Origin: Streptomyces tsukubensis
Lineage (GTDB): Bacteria; Actinomycetota; Actinomycetes; Streptomycetales; Streptomycetaceae
Assembly (NCBI RefSeq): GCF_009296025.1
Contig: NZ_CP045178.1
Location: 2,480,001-2,544,000, forward strand
Reading direction: 5' to 3'
DNA length: 64,000 nucleotides
Below the pieces are notes generated by a model. That model saw only the letters and a program-made list of their open reading frames with translations. It searched no databases and was not told where the DNA came from. A program made the translations under genes and the position numbers. Of this stretch, positions 19,682-35,230 are shown one piece after another (position 1 is the first letter of the stretch; each line of letters begins with the position of its first letter).

Positions 19682-20476
19682 ATGGACATGACGTGGGACG
19701 GGGTACGGGACACCGCGGGGCCCGCCGCGACGACGGGGACACCGCGGGAGCCGTGGCCCGACTGGGAACGGCTCGCACCCGGCGTCGCCAGGATCAGGCT
19801 GCCCGCGTGGGACTGCACGGCAGGCCTGGTCAGGGGCGAGGAAGGGGCCCTGTTGATCGACGCGGGGGCGACCGTCCGCGAGGGCTCGCGGCTGCGGGGC
19901 GAGGTCGAGGCGCTGCTCGGCGGGGAGCGCGTGACACATCTCGCACTCACCCATCCGCACTTCGACCATGTGCTGGGGGCCGCCGCCTTCGCGGGCGTCG
20001 AGGTGTTCGGCGCCGTGGGGCTGGACACGGTCCTGGGCGGCCCGGCGGGCAGGGACACGCTCTACTCGGACGCCGTGCGGCACGGCGTGGACGAGGGCGA
20101 GGCGGCCCAGGCCGCGGACATGCTGGTGGCGCCCGCCCATCCGGTCTCCGGCGAGTGGGCGCTCGATGTGGGCGGCTCCACGCGGGTACTGCTGGCCAAC
20201 GTCGGCCCCGGCCACACAGGCCACGACCTGGCGGTCCTGGTGAACGTCGGCCCCGACGCACCCGCCGTCGTCTTCTGCGGTGACCTGGTCGAGGAGTCCG
20301 GTGAGCCGCAGGCGGGGCCCGACGCGGTCGTCTCGCGGTGGCCTGCCGCGCTCGACCGGCTGCTCGAACTCGGCGGTGAGGACGCCCAGTACGTACCGGG
20401 ACACGGTTCGGTGGTGAACGCGGCTTTTGTCCGTGACCAGCGTGACCGGCTCGCGAAACGCTTCGGCGTGTCGTGA
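19682..20476 (+). CDS. metallo-beta-lactamase fold hydrolase
   Basis: A 264-residue MBL-fold protein with THPHFDHVLGAA as zinc motif 1, a downstream GPGHTGHDLAV (His), FCGDLVEE (bridging Asp) and YVPGHGSVV (last His). These ligands appear complete, so it is probably an active hydrolase; the glyoxalase-II-like arrangement suggests a thioester or small ester substrate, which is unknown. It is divergent from hrcA and followed 36 bp later by DUF3097, a neighbour I recall in other Streptomyces. An ATG at 19688 is an alternative start. Confidence 0.88.
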   Translation: MDMTWDGVRDTAGPAATTGTPREPWPDWERLAPGVARIRLPAWDCTAGLVRGEEGALLIDAGATVREGSRLRGEVEALLGGERVTHLALTHPHFDHVLGAAAFAGVEVFGAVGLDTVLGGPAGRDTLYSDAVRHGVDEGEAAQAADMLVAPAHPVSGEWALDVGGSTRVLLANVGPGHTGHDLAVLVNVGPDAPAVVFCGDLVEESGEPQAGPDAVVSRWPAALDRLLELGGEDAQYVPGHGSVVNAAFVRDQRDRLAKRFGVS

Positions 20477-20498
20477 GGACGGCGGCTCCGCCCCTTCC

Positions 20499-20504
20499 TA
20501 TCGT
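20499..20504 (+). promoter_or_regulatory. -10 element TATCGT before the DUF3097 gene
   Basis: TATCGT ends 7 nt before the ATG at 20512, fitting a leaderless transcript starting at the ATG. It would give the DUF3097 gene its own promoter inside the MBL-DUF3097 pair. Confidence 0.4.
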
Positions 20505-20511
20505 CGGAAGA

Positions 20512-21339
20512 ATGCGCCAGTATTCTCCCGACCTCACGCCACCGTGGAAGAAGAACCAGCCCGTGCCTGAGGTGGCCGCCGACCCCGGGCTGGTGGTCGA
20601 GGAGGTCACCACCGGTTTCTGCGGCGCGGTGCTCGGCCATGAGAAGTCGGCAGGGGGCCTGGTGGTGACGTTGGAGGACCGGTTCGGCAAGAGCCGGGTC
20701 TTTCCCATGGAGCCGCGGGGCTTCCTGCTCGAAGGGCGCCCCGTCACCCTGGTCCGGCCTTCGTCCGCCGCGCCCGCCAGGCCCTCCCGTACGGCCTCCG
20801 GCTCCGTGGCCGTACCCGGCGCGCGGGCCAGGGTCGCGCGCGCCGGGCGCATCTACGTGGAGGGCAGGCACGACGCCGAACTGGTGGAGCGGGTGTGGGG
20901 CGACGACCTGCGCATCGAGGGCGTGGTGGTCGAGTATCTGGAGGGCGTCGACGATCTCCCCGCGATCGTCGCGGAGTTCGACCCGGGCCCCGACGCGCGG
21001 CTCGGTGTTCTCGTGGACCACTTGGTGCCGGGCTCGAAGGAGTCACGCATCGCCGAGTCGGTCACGAGCAGCCACGCCCTGGTGGTCGGCCACCCCTACA
21101 TCGACGTCTGGGAGGCCGTGAAACCGTCCTCCGTGGGGATCGCCGCGTGGCCGAGGGTGCCACGGGGGCAGGACTGGAAGACGGGCGTGTGCGCGGCGCT
21201 CGGCTGGCCGGAGAACACGGGCGCGGCCTGGCAGCGGATCCTCGGCTCGGTACGCGGCTACCGGGACCTCCAGCCGGAATTGCTCGGCCGGGTGGAGGAG
21301 TTGATCGACTTCGTCACGGCGCCGGGGGACGAGGGCTGA
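20512..21339 (+). CDS. DUF3097 family protein
   Basis: A 275-residue protein of a conserved actinobacterial family of unknown function. It begins MRQYSPDLTPPWKKNQPVPEV and contains IYVEGRHDAELVERVWGDDLR, VDHLVPGSKESRIA and HPYIDVWEAVKP. The EGRHDAE and VDHLVPGSKE stretches resemble a TOPRIM-like fold (acidic motif plus later Asp), which would suggest nucleic-acid work; that is my inference. The start is chosen because the conserved part begins there and a leaderless -10 precedes it. It converges on hemW. Confidence 0.88.
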   Translation: MRQYSPDLTPPWKKNQPVPEVAADPGLVVEEVTTGFCGAVLGHEKSAGGLVVTLEDRFGKSRVFPMEPRGFLLEGRPVTLVRPSSAAPARPSRTASGSVAVPGARARVARAGRIYVEGRHDAELVERVWGDDLRIEGVVVEYLEGVDDLPAIVAEFDPGPDARLGVLVDHLVPGSKESRIAESVTSSHALVVGHPYIDVWEAVKPSSVGIAAWPRVPRGQDWKTGVCAALGWPENTGAAWQRILGSVRGYRDLQPELLGRVEELIDFVTAPGDEG

Positions 21340-21421
21340 CCACCTGGGTGGGCGAGTCGCGACGGCGAGTCGCGACGGGGCGTGAGGCCATCGTGAAGGG
21401 ACGGGCACCCGAACCGTCAGT

Positions 21422-22666
21422 TCAGTCCACCAGATCCCTGACCACCGCGTCCGCCAGCAGCCTGCCCCGCAGGGTCAGCACCGCGCACCCCCGCTCGTAC
21501 GGGCCCCGCTCCAGCAGCCCGTCGGCGAGTGCGCGGTCCGCGGCGGCGAGCCCGGCGGGGTGCAGGAGGGAGAGCGGGCAGCCGTCGCTGAGGCGGAGTT
21601 CCAGCAGGATCCGTTCCACTCTGCGGTCCTCCTCCGCGAGGATCTCGCGCCCGGCGCCCGGCGAGTTCCCCGCGGCGAGCGCCGCGGCGTACGCGCCGGG
21701 GTGCTTTGCGTTCCACCAGCGCACACCGCCGACGTGGCTGTGCGCCCCTGGGCCCGCGCCCCACCAGTCGGCGCCGCGCCAGTACAGCTCGTTGTGGAGA
21801 CAGCGGCCCGCGTCCGTGGTGGCCCAGTTGGAGACCTCGTACCAGGAGAACCCGGCCTTCGACAGCGTCTCCTCCGCGATCAGGTAGCGGTCGGCGTGTT
21901 CGTCGTCGTCGGTCATGGGCACCTCGCCCCTGCGGATGCGGCGGGCGAGCTGGGTGCCCTCCTCGACGATCAGGGCGTACGCGGACACGTGGTCCGGCCC
22001 CGCGCCGATCGCCGCGTCCAGGGTGGCCCGCCAGTCGTCGTCGCTCTCCCCCGGGGTGCCGTAGATCAGGTCGAGGTTGATGTGGTCGAAACCGGCGGCG
22101 CGGGCCTCGCCCACGCAGGCTTCGGGACGCCCTGGCGTATGGGTGCGGTCGAGGATCTTCAGGACGTGCTGTTCGGCGCTCTGCATGCCGAAGGAGATCC
22201 GGTTGAAGCCGCCCTCGCGCAGCTCGCTCAGATATGCGGCGTCCACCGAGTCGGGGTTGGCCTCCGTGGTGATCTCCGCGTCGTCCGCGAGCCCGAACTC
22301 CGAACGCACCGCGTCCAGCATCTGTACGAGATCCGCCGCGGGCAGCAGCGTCGGGGTGCCGCCGCCGACGAAGACCGTGCGCGCGGGGCGCGGGTCGTCG
22401 CCGAGGACCTTGCGGGCCAGCCGGATCTCGTCGGTGAGGGTGGCCGCGTAGTTGTCGCGGGAGGCCAGGACCCCGCCCGAGCCGCGCAGCTCGGTCGCGG
22501 TGTAGGTGTTGAAGTCGCAGTAGCCGCAGCGGGTCGCGCAGTACGGCACGTGCAGGTAGAAGCCGAGCGGGCGTTCCGGCCCAGCGGCGGGCGGGTCGTA
22601 GAGGGCCCGGACGGGCAGCGAGCCGTCGTCGGGCACGGGCTCGCCGTCGGGCAGTGCGGAAGGCAT
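21422..22666 (-). CDS. hemW: radical SAM heme chaperone HemW
   Basis: A 414-residue radical-SAM protein. The cluster motif is PYCATRCGYCDF (CxxxCxxC plus Phe), followed by TVFVGGGTPTLL. The HNxxYW motif that marks HemW rather than true coproporphyrinogen dehydrogenase HemN is present in LHNELYWRG, so it is likely a heme-trafficking chaperone rather than a heme-synthesis enzyme. The ATG at 22666 is preferred to one at 22687. It lies on the minus strand between DUF3097 and the SpoIIE-type gene; a repeat array occupies its upstream region. Confidence 0.94.
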   Translation of the reverse strand: MPSALPDGEPVPDDGSLPVRALYDPPAAGPERPLGFYLHVPYCATRCGYCDFNTYTATELRGSGGVLASRDNYAATLTDEIRLARKVLGDDPRPARTVFVGGGTPTLLPAADLVQMLDAVRSEFGLADDAEITTEANPDSVDAAYLSELREGGFNRISFGMQSAEQHVLKILDRTHTPGRPEACVGEARAAGFDHINLDLIYGTPGESDDDWRATLDAAIGAGPDHVSAYALIVEEGTQLARRIRRGEVPMTDDDEHADRYLIAEETLSKAGFSWYEVSNWATTDAGRCLHNELYWRGADWWGAGPGAHSHVGGVRWWNAKHPGAYAAALAAGNSPGAGREILAEEDRRVERILLELRLSDGCPLSLLHPAGLAAADRALADGLLERGPYERGCAVLTLRGRLLADAVVRDLVD

Positions 22667-22710
22667 GCACCCATTGTCCTTCACCACCGGCCGAAGCCGT
22701 CACATCGAGG

Positions 22711-22832
22711 GCAGTCACCATCGGTCCACCACCGGTCGGTCACCACCGACGACAGTCACCACCGGTCGGTCACCACCGACGGCAGTCGCTTCCGGAGGCA
22801 GTCGCTTCCTGCGGCAGTCACCACCGGCGGCC
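22711..22832. repeat. interspersed 30-bp and 16-bp tandem repeats
   Basis: Two copies of a 30-bp unit built from CACCACCGGTCGGTCACCACC plus GACGRCAGT are followed by two copies of a 16-bp unit ending GGCAGTCGCTTCC. The array separates the hemW start from the end of the SpoIIE-type gene. Confidence 0.8.
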
Positions 22833-22856
22833 GACGCCGCCGAGGTGCGACCCCCG

Positions 22857-25319
22857 TCACATCGCGAGGACCGCGTCCCTGCTCCTGGTCTGGACCTGGG
22901 CCTGGAGGACCAGCAGCGCGAGGTCGTCGTCGGGCGGCTCCTCCGCGAACTCGTGCACCAGCCGCCTGATGCGGTCGGCGACCAGTGGCGCGCTCAGCCC
23001 CGCACAGCTCGACAGGGCCGTCGAGAGACCGTCGCCGTCGTCGAACTGCCTGCGGTCGGAGCGGCGCTCGGTCACACCGTCGGTGACACAGAGCAGGGTG
23101 TCGCCCGCGAGCAGCTCGAAGCTGTCGCTGGTGAACTCCGTGTCCTCCACCACACCGAGCAGCATCTGCGAGGTGGCCACGGAGCGCACGGTGCCGTCGG
23201 GCCGCAGTACCAGCGGCAAGGGGTGGCCCGCACAGGCGACGACGCACCGCACACCACCGGCGACCGGTACCAGTTCGCCGTAGAGGAGCGAGAGGAAGCG
23301 GGAGGACGAGCGCTCGTGCGGTGCCTCCCTGCCGTCGGCCTCGGCGGCGGCGCGCGCGGCGGTCTCCGCCGCCTCCGCCGCGTCCTCCATCAGGAGCTGG
23401 TTGAGGCGGTCGAGGAGGCGGGCCACCGGATAGCCCTCCCGCGCGAGGAGCCGCAGCCAGGGCCTGACGAGGCCGGTGACCACGGCGGCCTCGGGGCCGT
23501 TGCCCTGTACGTCCCCGAGGACGAAGCACCAGCGCCCGTCGCCCGCGGGGAACACGTCGTAGAAGTCGCCGCCCGCGACGCCACCCGCGCGCGGTTCGTA
23601 CACGAGACCCTGCTGCACACCGGGAATCTGCGGCATCCCGTAGGGCAGCAGCCCGCGCTGGAGGATCTGGCTGATGCTGGCCTGGCTGCGGTACTGGCGC
23701 GCGGTGCCGATGGCGAAGGCGACCCGGCGCCCGAAGTCCTCCACGAGGCCGGTGATCTCGTCGGGATACCGTATGAGCCCCGCGCGGCCGATCATCAGCG
23801 TGCCGTAGGCCGTGCCCGCGGCGGTCAGCCGGTGCACGAGGGCGGCGCCCGAGGCGTCATCGGCGCCCTCGCCACCAGGCCAGGGCGCGGGCAGGGGCCC
23901 GCGCCTGGGGTCGGCGGGCAGCGGCGGTGGTTCCTTCTCCAGGCGTCGGCGCAGTGCCTCCGTATGGTTCTCTCTGCTGTGCCAGACCCTGGCGAGCCTC
24001 GTGGCGTCCACCGGGCCGCCGGGCATCCTGCCGCGCCCGGCCTCCTCGTCGAGCCAGACGGCGCACCAGTCCGCGAGGCGGGGCACGAGGAGCTGACAGG
24101 CGAGGGCGGCCACCAGGTTCTCGTCGAGCTGCCCCGCGAGCAGGTCGGACGCCTCGGCGAGGAAGCCGAGGGCGCCTCTGCCGCCCCAGTCGGCCACCGC
24201 CCTCTCATGGTCCTTGCCGACCCCGCGTGGGACGGGCGCCAGGATGTCGGCGGCGCTCAGCCCCCGCTGGAGGGTCTGCTCGATGGCGTACGCCTCCAGA
24301 TGGGGCAGCGAGCGGTGACCGGTCGCCGCCTCGACGCCGATCCTGGCCCAGACGGTCTTGCTGCCTGTGCGGTAGGTGATGCCCCAGGACTCGGAGAGAC
24401 GGGAGACGAGATAGAGGCCCCTGCCGTACTCGGGTCCTGCGGAGGCGCTGCTCGGCCGGCCTGACCTGTCGCTGCGCACCGCGCGGGCCGGATGGCGGTC
24501 GGTCACCTCCACGACCAGGGCGGAACCGAGGGTCTCCGCCGAACCTCCGGTCGCACCGCGCACCTGGCCTTCGGTCAACTCCCCTTCGAACGGCACCCCT
24601 TGGGGCAACCCCTCTTCTTCCATGGCGGCCCGGATGAACTCGCCTTCCGCCAGGCTCCCTTGGGGACGCTCGTCTTCATCCAGGCCGGTCTGGATCAACT
24701 CCCCTTCCGCCAGGTCCCCTTGAACCAGCTTCCCTCGGGTCGACTCCCCTGGCGTCAGAGTTCCTTGGGCCGGCGGGCCCGCCCCGTCCGACCTCTCACG
24801 GTCCGGCTCCTCCTCCCATGAGGCCCCTCCCGTCGAGGCTCCATTCACCGGGCGCTCCGCCGTCGGGTCCCCACTCAGCGGGCCCTCTCCCGACAGGTCC
24901 CCACCCACCGGGTCCCGGACCCCTTGGCCTGGGCCACCGTCCAACGGATCCGCCCCGCCCGCGTCCCCGGCCCGCGCCTCCTCGCCCTCCCCCGCCGGTT
25001 CGAACCGGCAGAGCAACTCGATGTCCGTGCCCGCGTGCACGACAGCGTTGGTGACGAGTTCGCTGACGATGATGACGAGATCGTCGACGAGCCGTTCACC
25101 GCCCGGTGCCGAGCGGGTCAACCCCTCGGCCGTCCACTCCGCGAGCACCGCGCGTACGAATCGGCGGGCCGCCGAGGGCGCGCGCGGATTGCCGACGAGG
25201 GCTGTCCGCACCACGGAGTACGCGCCGGGGCGCGATGTCGGCAAGGAGCCTCGTTCCGGCGCGGCGGCACCGGGAGTGTCCTTACGCTGCGGGGAACGGG
25301 GTGCAGGAAGGGATCCCAC
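22857..25319 (-). CDS. SpoIIE-type PP2C phosphatase with split HATPase domain
   Basis: About 820 residues. An anti-sigma-factor-type HATPase is present in two halves: an N box in VSELVTNAVVHAG (about residues 85-97), and a G box in YGRGLYLVSRL (about 298-308). About 150 acidic, repetitive residues separate them. A GAF-like middle region follows, then a C-terminal SpoIIE/PP2C phosphatase (GGDFYDVFPAGDG, VLGDVQGNGPEAA, CVTDGVTERR, PDDDLALLVL). Such proteins switch anti-sigma/anti-anti-sigma partners by kinase and phosphatase activities. I prefer the GTG at 25319 because GGAG lies seven bases upstream; an ATG at 25385 has no ribosome site. It is divergent from the hybrid kinase gene. Confidence 0.87.
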   Translation of the reverse strand: MGSLPAPRSPQRKDTPGAAAPERGSLPTSRPGAYSVVRTALVGNPRAPSAARRFVRAVLAEWTAEGLTRSAPGGERLVDDLVIIVSELVTNAVVHAGTDIELLCRFEPAGEGEEARAGDAGGADPLDGGPGQGVRDPVGGDLSGEGPLSGDPTAERPVNGASTGGASWEEEPDRERSDGAGPPAQGTLTPGESTRGKLVQGDLAEGELIQTGLDEDERPQGSLAEGEFIRAAMEEEGLPQGVPFEGELTEGQVRGATGGSAETLGSALVVEVTDRHPARAVRSDRSGRPSSASAGPEYGRGLYLVSRLSESWGITYRTGSKTVWARIGVEAATGHRSLPHLEAYAIEQTLQRGLSAADILAPVPRGVGKDHERAVADWGGRGALGFLAEASDLLAGQLDENLVAALACQLLVPRLADWCAVWLDEEAGRGRMPGGPVDATRLARVWHSRENHTEALRRRLEKEPPPLPADPRRGPLPAPWPGGEGADDASGAALVHRLTAAGTAYGTLMIGRAGLIRYPDEITGLVEDFGRRVAFAIGTARQYRSQASISQILQRGLLPYGMPQIPGVQQGLVYEPRAGGVAGGDFYDVFPAGDGRWCFVLGDVQGNGPEAAVVTGLVRPWLRLLAREGYPVARLLDRLNQLLMEDAAEAAETAARAAAEADGREAPHERSSSRFLSLLYGELVPVAGGVRCVVACAGHPLPLVLRPDGTVRSVATSQMLLGVVEDTEFTSDSFELLAGDTLLCVTDGVTERRSDRRQFDDGDGLSTALSSCAGLSAPLVADRIRRLVHEFAEEPPDDDLALLVLQAQVQTRSRDAVLAM

Positions 25320-25442
25320 CGTGCGGCTCCATAAAAGTGCGGTGAGGTGACCGGGAAGTTCAGGCAAACGCGCCTCGGCTGACATCGACAGGGTGACAGA
25401 CTGGCCGGGCCCATTAGCACCGAGTCACCGAAGTGGGCTCTG

Positions 25443-29451
<4,009 letters not shown>

Positions 29452-29462
<11 letters not shown>

Positions 29463-30048
29463 GGTCCAGACCACCACCGACGAACCCGCGAGCATCCTCC
29501 TTGTGGACGACATGGAGGACAACCTGATGGCGCTCGAAGCCGTCCTCGGTTCCCTCAACGAGCCGCTCGTCAGAGCCCGTTCCGGCGAGGAGGCGATGAA
29601 GGAGCTGCTGCGCAGGCGGTTCGCCGTGATCCTGCTCGACATCCGGATGCCGGGTATGGACGGCTTCGAGACCGCCACCCACATCAAGCGTCTCGACCAG
29701 ACGAAGGACGTGCCGATCATCTTCCTCACCGGAACGGACACGGACTCCGGGTACGCCTTCCGCGGTTACGCCACCGGGGCCGCCGACTATCTCGCCAAAC
29801 CGTTCGACCCGTGGGTGCTGCGCGCCAAGGTCAACGTCTTCCTCGACCTGCACCGCAAGAACCGGGAGCTGGAGCGCGTCCTCACCCGCGACCAGCACCA
29901 GTTCGACGAGTTGTCCGACCGGATCGCGGGCGTCCGTGACCATGTGAAGCGTGGCGGGCTCCCACCCACCGAGAGCGACGACCTCTGCGGAGAGCTGAAC
30001 CGCGTGGAGGAACTGATCGACTCGATGCGACGCGGAAGGCACGGTTAA
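29452..30048 (+). CDS. response regulator (REC plus coiled coil, no DNA-binding domain)
   Basis: A 198-residue protein with a receiver domain (ILLVDDMEDNL, phospho-acceptor Asp in VILLDIRMPGMDGFE, Thr in FLTGTDTD, Lys in YLAKPFD) and a C-terminal helical segment rich in charged residues that probably forms a coiled coil. No HTH is visible, so output is likely by protein interaction. It starts inside the kinase gene with GAGG ten bases upstream and is certainly its partner. The pair resembles OsaA-OsaB of Streptomyces, where the regulator also lacks a DNA-binding domain (established from memory, not checked). Confidence 0.92.
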
Positions 30049-30057
30049 ACGATCCTT

Positions 30058-30100
30058 CCGCGGGCGGGCGGCGCCGTTCCTCGCACGGCCCCGCCCGCGG
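30058..30100 (+). terminator. terminator after the response regulator
   Basis: CCGCGGGCGGG and CCCGCCCGCGG pair perfectly around a 21-nt loop that can itself fold. It starts 10 bp after the stop and touches the tandem array that begins at 30101. Confidence 0.65.
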
Positions 30101-30216
30101 CGGACTTCCCGTGCCCGCGGCGGACTTCCCGTGCCCGCGGCGGACTTCCCGTGCCCGCGGCGGACTTCCCGTGCCCGCGGCGAGCTTCCCGTGCCCGCCG
30201 CGGACTTCCCGTGCTC
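30101..30216. repeat. 20-bp tandem repeat, about six copies
   Basis: Four perfect copies of CGGACTTCCCGTGCCCGCGG (30101, 30121, 30141, 30161), a variant at 30181 and a partial copy at 30201. It lies between convergent genes. Confidence 0.95.
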
Positions 30217-30255
30217 TCCCCGGTGCTCCGTCCGCCGACCGCCCGCGGCCGTCCC

Positions 30256-32145
<1,890 letters not shown>

Positions 32146-32494
32146 GACATCCTCCGGGCCCGCGACTTTGCGTGCGACTGAGTAGGTGTTCCGAGGCGTT
32201 GTACAACCAGCGAGTGACCCGCGAGTAACCCGCTTGTTTAACTGGCGAGTAACTAAGGGGCAGTGATCAGAGTAGAGGCCACGTGGCCTGCGCGTAAGGG
32301 GGGTGCCTTCGGTCACTCGTCACACTGTCCCCGTATGCCGGAGGGAAACGGACCCGTCCCTCGTTCCGCGTGTCGCGGCCCGCGGGGAGAGCCGCCGGGG
32401 ACGCAGGGACGCCGACGGGCCCGCCGCGCGGAAGCGCGACGGGCCCGTGGTGCGAGGACGCGGACGGTGACCGTCCGGCTGCCGCTCGCTGGGG
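32146..32494. other. 349-bp intergenic region, fadD promoter side and lepA end
   Basis: It holds the fadD ribosome-binding site (32147-32156), an AT-richer stretch at 32170-32265 likely to contain the fadD promoter (minus strand), and two hairpins near the lepA stop at 32415-32448 and 32461-32477. No coding frame is convincing. Confidence 0.6.
32415..32448 (-). terminator. lepA terminator
   Basis: A 15-bp stem with one mismatch (32415-32429 with 32434-32448) and GGAA loop, 46 bp past the lepA stop. A smaller hairpin, CGGACGGT/ACCGTCCG, precedes it at 32461-32477. Confidence 0.75.
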
Positions 32495-34363
32495 TTACTT
32501 CTTCTTCGACCCCGCGTTGTCGTCACTCGACAGCACGGCGATGAACGCCTCCTGGGGCACCTCGACGGAGCCGACCATCTTCATCCGCTTCTTGCCCTCC
32601 TTCTGCTTCTCCAGCAGCTTCCGCTTACGGGAGATGTCACCGCCGTAACACTTGGCGAGAACGTCCTTGCGGATGGCGCGGATGGTCTCGCGGGCGATGA
32701 CCCGCGAGCCGATGGCCGCCTGGATGGGCACCTCGAACGCCTGCCTGGGGATGAGTTCCCTGAGCTTGGCGACGAGCCGCACACCGTAGGCGTAGGCGGC
32801 GTCGCGGTGGGTGATCGCGGAGAAGGCGTCGACCTTGTCGCCGTGGAGCAGGATGTCGACCTTGACGAGCTGCGCCGACTGTTCACCGGTCGGCTCGTAG
32901 TCCAGCGAGGCGTAGCCGCGTGTCTTGGACTTGAGGTGGTCGAAGAAGTCGAAGACGATCTCCGCGAGCGGCAGCGTGTAACGGATCTCGACCCGGTCCT
33001 CGGAGAGGTAGTCCATGCCGAGCAACGTGCCTCGCCTGCCCTGGCAGAGCTCCATGATCGAGCCGATGAACTCGCTGGGCGCGAGGACCGTGGCCCGCAC
33101 GACGGGCTCGTACACCTCGGAGAGCTTGCCCTCGGGGAACTCGCTCGGGTTGGTGACCGTGTGTTCGGTGCCGTCCTCCATGATCACGCGGTAGACCACG
33201 TTGGGGGCGGTGGCGATCAGTTCGAGGTTGAACTCGCGCTCCAGACGCTCCCTGATCACGTCGAGGTGGAGCAGCCCGAGGAAACCGACACGGAAGCCGA
33301 AGCCGAGCGCGGCGGAGGTCTCCGGCTCGTAGACCAGGGCCGCGTCGTTCAGCTGCAGCTTGTCGAGGGCGTCGCGCAGCTCGGGGTAGTCGGAGCCGTC
33401 CAGCGGATAGAGGCCGGAGAAGACCATCGGCTTCGGGTCCTTGTAGCCGCCCAGCGCCTCGGTGGCGCCCTTGTTGAGGCTGGTGATCGTGTCACCGACC
33501 TTGGACTGCCGGACGTCCTTCACACCGGTGATGATGTACCCGACCTCGCCCACGCCGAGGCCGTCCGCGGGCAGCATCTCCGGGGAGTTGGTGCCGATCT
33601 CCAGCAGCTCGTGGGTGGCCCCCGTGGACATCATCCTGATGCGCTCACGCTTGTTGAGCTGGCCGTCCACGACCCTGACGTAGGTGACGACACCGCGGTA
33701 CGAGTCGTAGACCGAGTCGAAGATCATCGCGCGGGCCGGGGCGTCCGCGACACCGACGGGGGCGGGGATCTCGGCGACCACCTTGTCGAGCAGCGCCTCG
33801 ACGCCCATGCCGGTCTTGGCGGAGACCTTCAGCACGTCGGAGGGGTCACAGCCGATGAGGTTGGCCAACTCCTCGGAGAACTTCTCCGGGCGGGCCGCCG
33901 GCAGGTCGATCTTGTTCAGCACCGGGATGATCTTGAGGTCGTTCTCCATCGCCAGATACAGGTTGGCGAGGGTCTGTGCCTCGATGCCCTGGGCCGCGTC
34001 GACCAGGAGGATCGTGCCCTCGCACGCGGCGAGCGAGCGCGAGACCTCGTAGGTGAAGTCGACGTGACCGGGGGTGTCGATCATGTTGAGGATGTGGGTC
34101 GTGCCCTCGCCCTCCCCCGTGTTGGGGGCCCAGGGCAGCCGGACCGCCTGGGACTTGATCGTGATGCCACGTTCACGCTCGATGTCCATACGGTCGAGGT
34201 ACTGGGCGCGCATCTGCCGCTGGTCGACCACTCCGGTCAGCTGGAGCATCCGGTCGGCGAGGGTGGACTTGCCGTGGTCGATGTGCGCGATGATGCAGAA
34301 GTTGCGGAGCCGCGCCGGGTCGGTACGGCTCGGCTCGGGCACATTGATGGGGGTCGCGGGCAC
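32495..34363 (-). CDS. lepA: elongation factor 4 (LepA)
   Basis: A 622-residue translational GTPase related to EF-G. The G1 motif is AHIDHGKST, the G2 region [16 protein letters not shown]3 DTPGHVDF and G4 NKIDLP; the C-terminal LepA-specific domain follows and the protein ends in Lys residues. It begins with GTG at 34363 with AGGAC upstream. It is divergent from rpsT, the usual actinobacterial arrangement. LepA helps ribosome biogenesis or back-translocation under stress. Confidence 0.97.
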   Translation of the reverse strand: MPATPINVPEPSRTDPARLRNFCIIAHIDHGKSTLADRMLQLTGVVDQRQMRAQYLDRMDIERERGITIKSQAVRLPWAPNTGEGEGTTHILNMIDTPGHVDFTYEVSRSLAACEGTILLVDAAQGIEAQTLANLYLAMENDLKIIPVLNKIDLPAARPEKFSEELANLIGCDPSDVLKVSAKTGMGVEALLDKVVAEIPAPVGVADAPARAMIFDSVYDSYRGVVTYVRVVDGQLNKRERIRMMSTGATHELLEIGTNSPEMLPADGLGVGEVGYIITGVKDVRQSKVGDTITSLNKGATEALGGYKDPKPMVFSGLYPLDGSDYPELRDALDKLQLNDAALVYEPETSAALGFGFRVGFLGLLHLDVIRERLEREFNLELIATAPNVVYRVIMEDGTEHTVTNPSEFPEGKLSEVYEPVVRATVLAPSEFIGSIMELCQGRRGTLLGMDYLSEDRVEIRYTLPLAEIVFDFFDHLKSKTRGYASLDYEPTGEQSAQLVKVDILLHGDKVDAFSAITHRDAAYAYGVRLVAKLRELIPRQAFEVPIQAAIGSRVIARETIRAIRKDVLAKCYGGDISRKRKLLEKQKEGKKRMKMVGSVEVPQEAFIAVLSSDDNAGSKKK

Positions 34364-34463
34364 GCAGGGTCCTGATTCTTGAGACGCGGTCGTCTCTGGC
34401 TCGGTCTCGGGTCGGATCGATACGTAGCTTCTATCGTCCCATGCGCGGAGAACCGCGACGGGT

Positions 34464-34493
34464 TTGGGCCGGTCGTGGGACGGCTGCTAGCCT
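34464..34493 (+). promoter_or_regulatory. probable rpsT promoter
   Basis: TTGGGC, 18 bases, TAGCCT: a -35/-10 pair of housekeeping type in the lepA-rpsT divergent region. It implies a leader of about 115 nt before rpsT, which could hold the autoregulatory site known for S20 in other bacteria; no structure was resolved. Confidence 0.5.
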
Positions 34494-34615
34494 GGACAGC
34501 TGTGTCTCACTTCCCTCACGGTATCGACGTCCCGGCCACCGGGTCCTCGACGGCCGGGAGGGATGACGGGGCACTGGTCGAAATTCAATGATCCTGTAGC
34601 TGAGAAGGCTCTTTC

Positions 34616-34882
34616 GTGGCGAACATCAAGTCCCAGATCAAGCGCAACAAGACGAACGAGAAGGCGCGCCTGCGCAACAAGGCCGTCAAGTCGTCGCTCA
34701 AGACCGCGATCCGCAAGGCCCGCGAGGCCGCTGCCGCGGGTGACGTCGAGAAGGCCACCGCGTACACGCGTGAGGCTTCGCGCAAGCTCGACAAGGCGGC
34801 CTCCGCCGGCGTCATCCACAAGAACCAGGCCGCCAACAAGAAGTCGGCGCTTGCTTCCCAGGCCGCGGCCGTCAAGGCCTGA
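34616..34882 (+). CDS. rpsT: 30S ribosomal protein S20
   Basis: An 88-residue, Lys/Arg/Ala-rich protein beginning [18 protein letters not shown], the standard S20 opening, and ending SQAAAVKA. It binds 16S rRNA in the small subunit. The GTG start at 34616 has GAGAAGG upstream. It is monocistronic, with a strong terminator about 150 bp downstream. Confidence 0.98.
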   Translation: MANIKSQIKRNKTNEKARLRNKAVKSSLKTAIRKAREAAAAGDVEKATAYTREASRKLDKAASAGVIHKNQAANKKSALASQAAAVKA

Positions 34883-35035
34883 TCACCTGATTCGAAGATC
34901 CTCTTGGCACACCGCCGGAAGGGACTCAGCGGGCCCTCTCTACCGCTCCTGACCGGCACCCTGGATTGACGCGTTACCTCCACCGCACGCGGCCTGCGTT
35001 CGCCACGCGGGTGCGGTGACAGCAGTACGTACGAC

Positions 35036-35084
35036 CCGCAGGGCCCCGTTCCGACCTTCCCCAGGTCGGGGCGGGGCCCTGCGG
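35036..35084 (+). terminator. strong rpsT terminator
   Basis: CCGCAGGGCCCCG and CGGGGCCCTGCGG form a perfect 13-bp outer stem that continues through two G-T pairs into CCGACCT/AGGTCGG with loop TCCCC. The total stem is about 22 bp. Confidence 0.88.
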
Positions 35085-35230
35085 TGTGTGTGGGGGCGGG
35101 GGCGGAGGGGCGCTCAGGAGTGGGGCGGGGGCGGCACGGCGCTCAGGCGCGGGGCGGCACGACGCTCAGGCGCGGTACGGCGGGCCGCTCGGGCATGGTG
35201 CGGGTCCCGGCTCACGCCGGAACGGAAGGG

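Noticed and set aside
30101..30216. CRISPR-like array
   Set aside because: The repeats are directly tandem without variable spacers and no cas genes are near; the same holds for the other arrays in the window.
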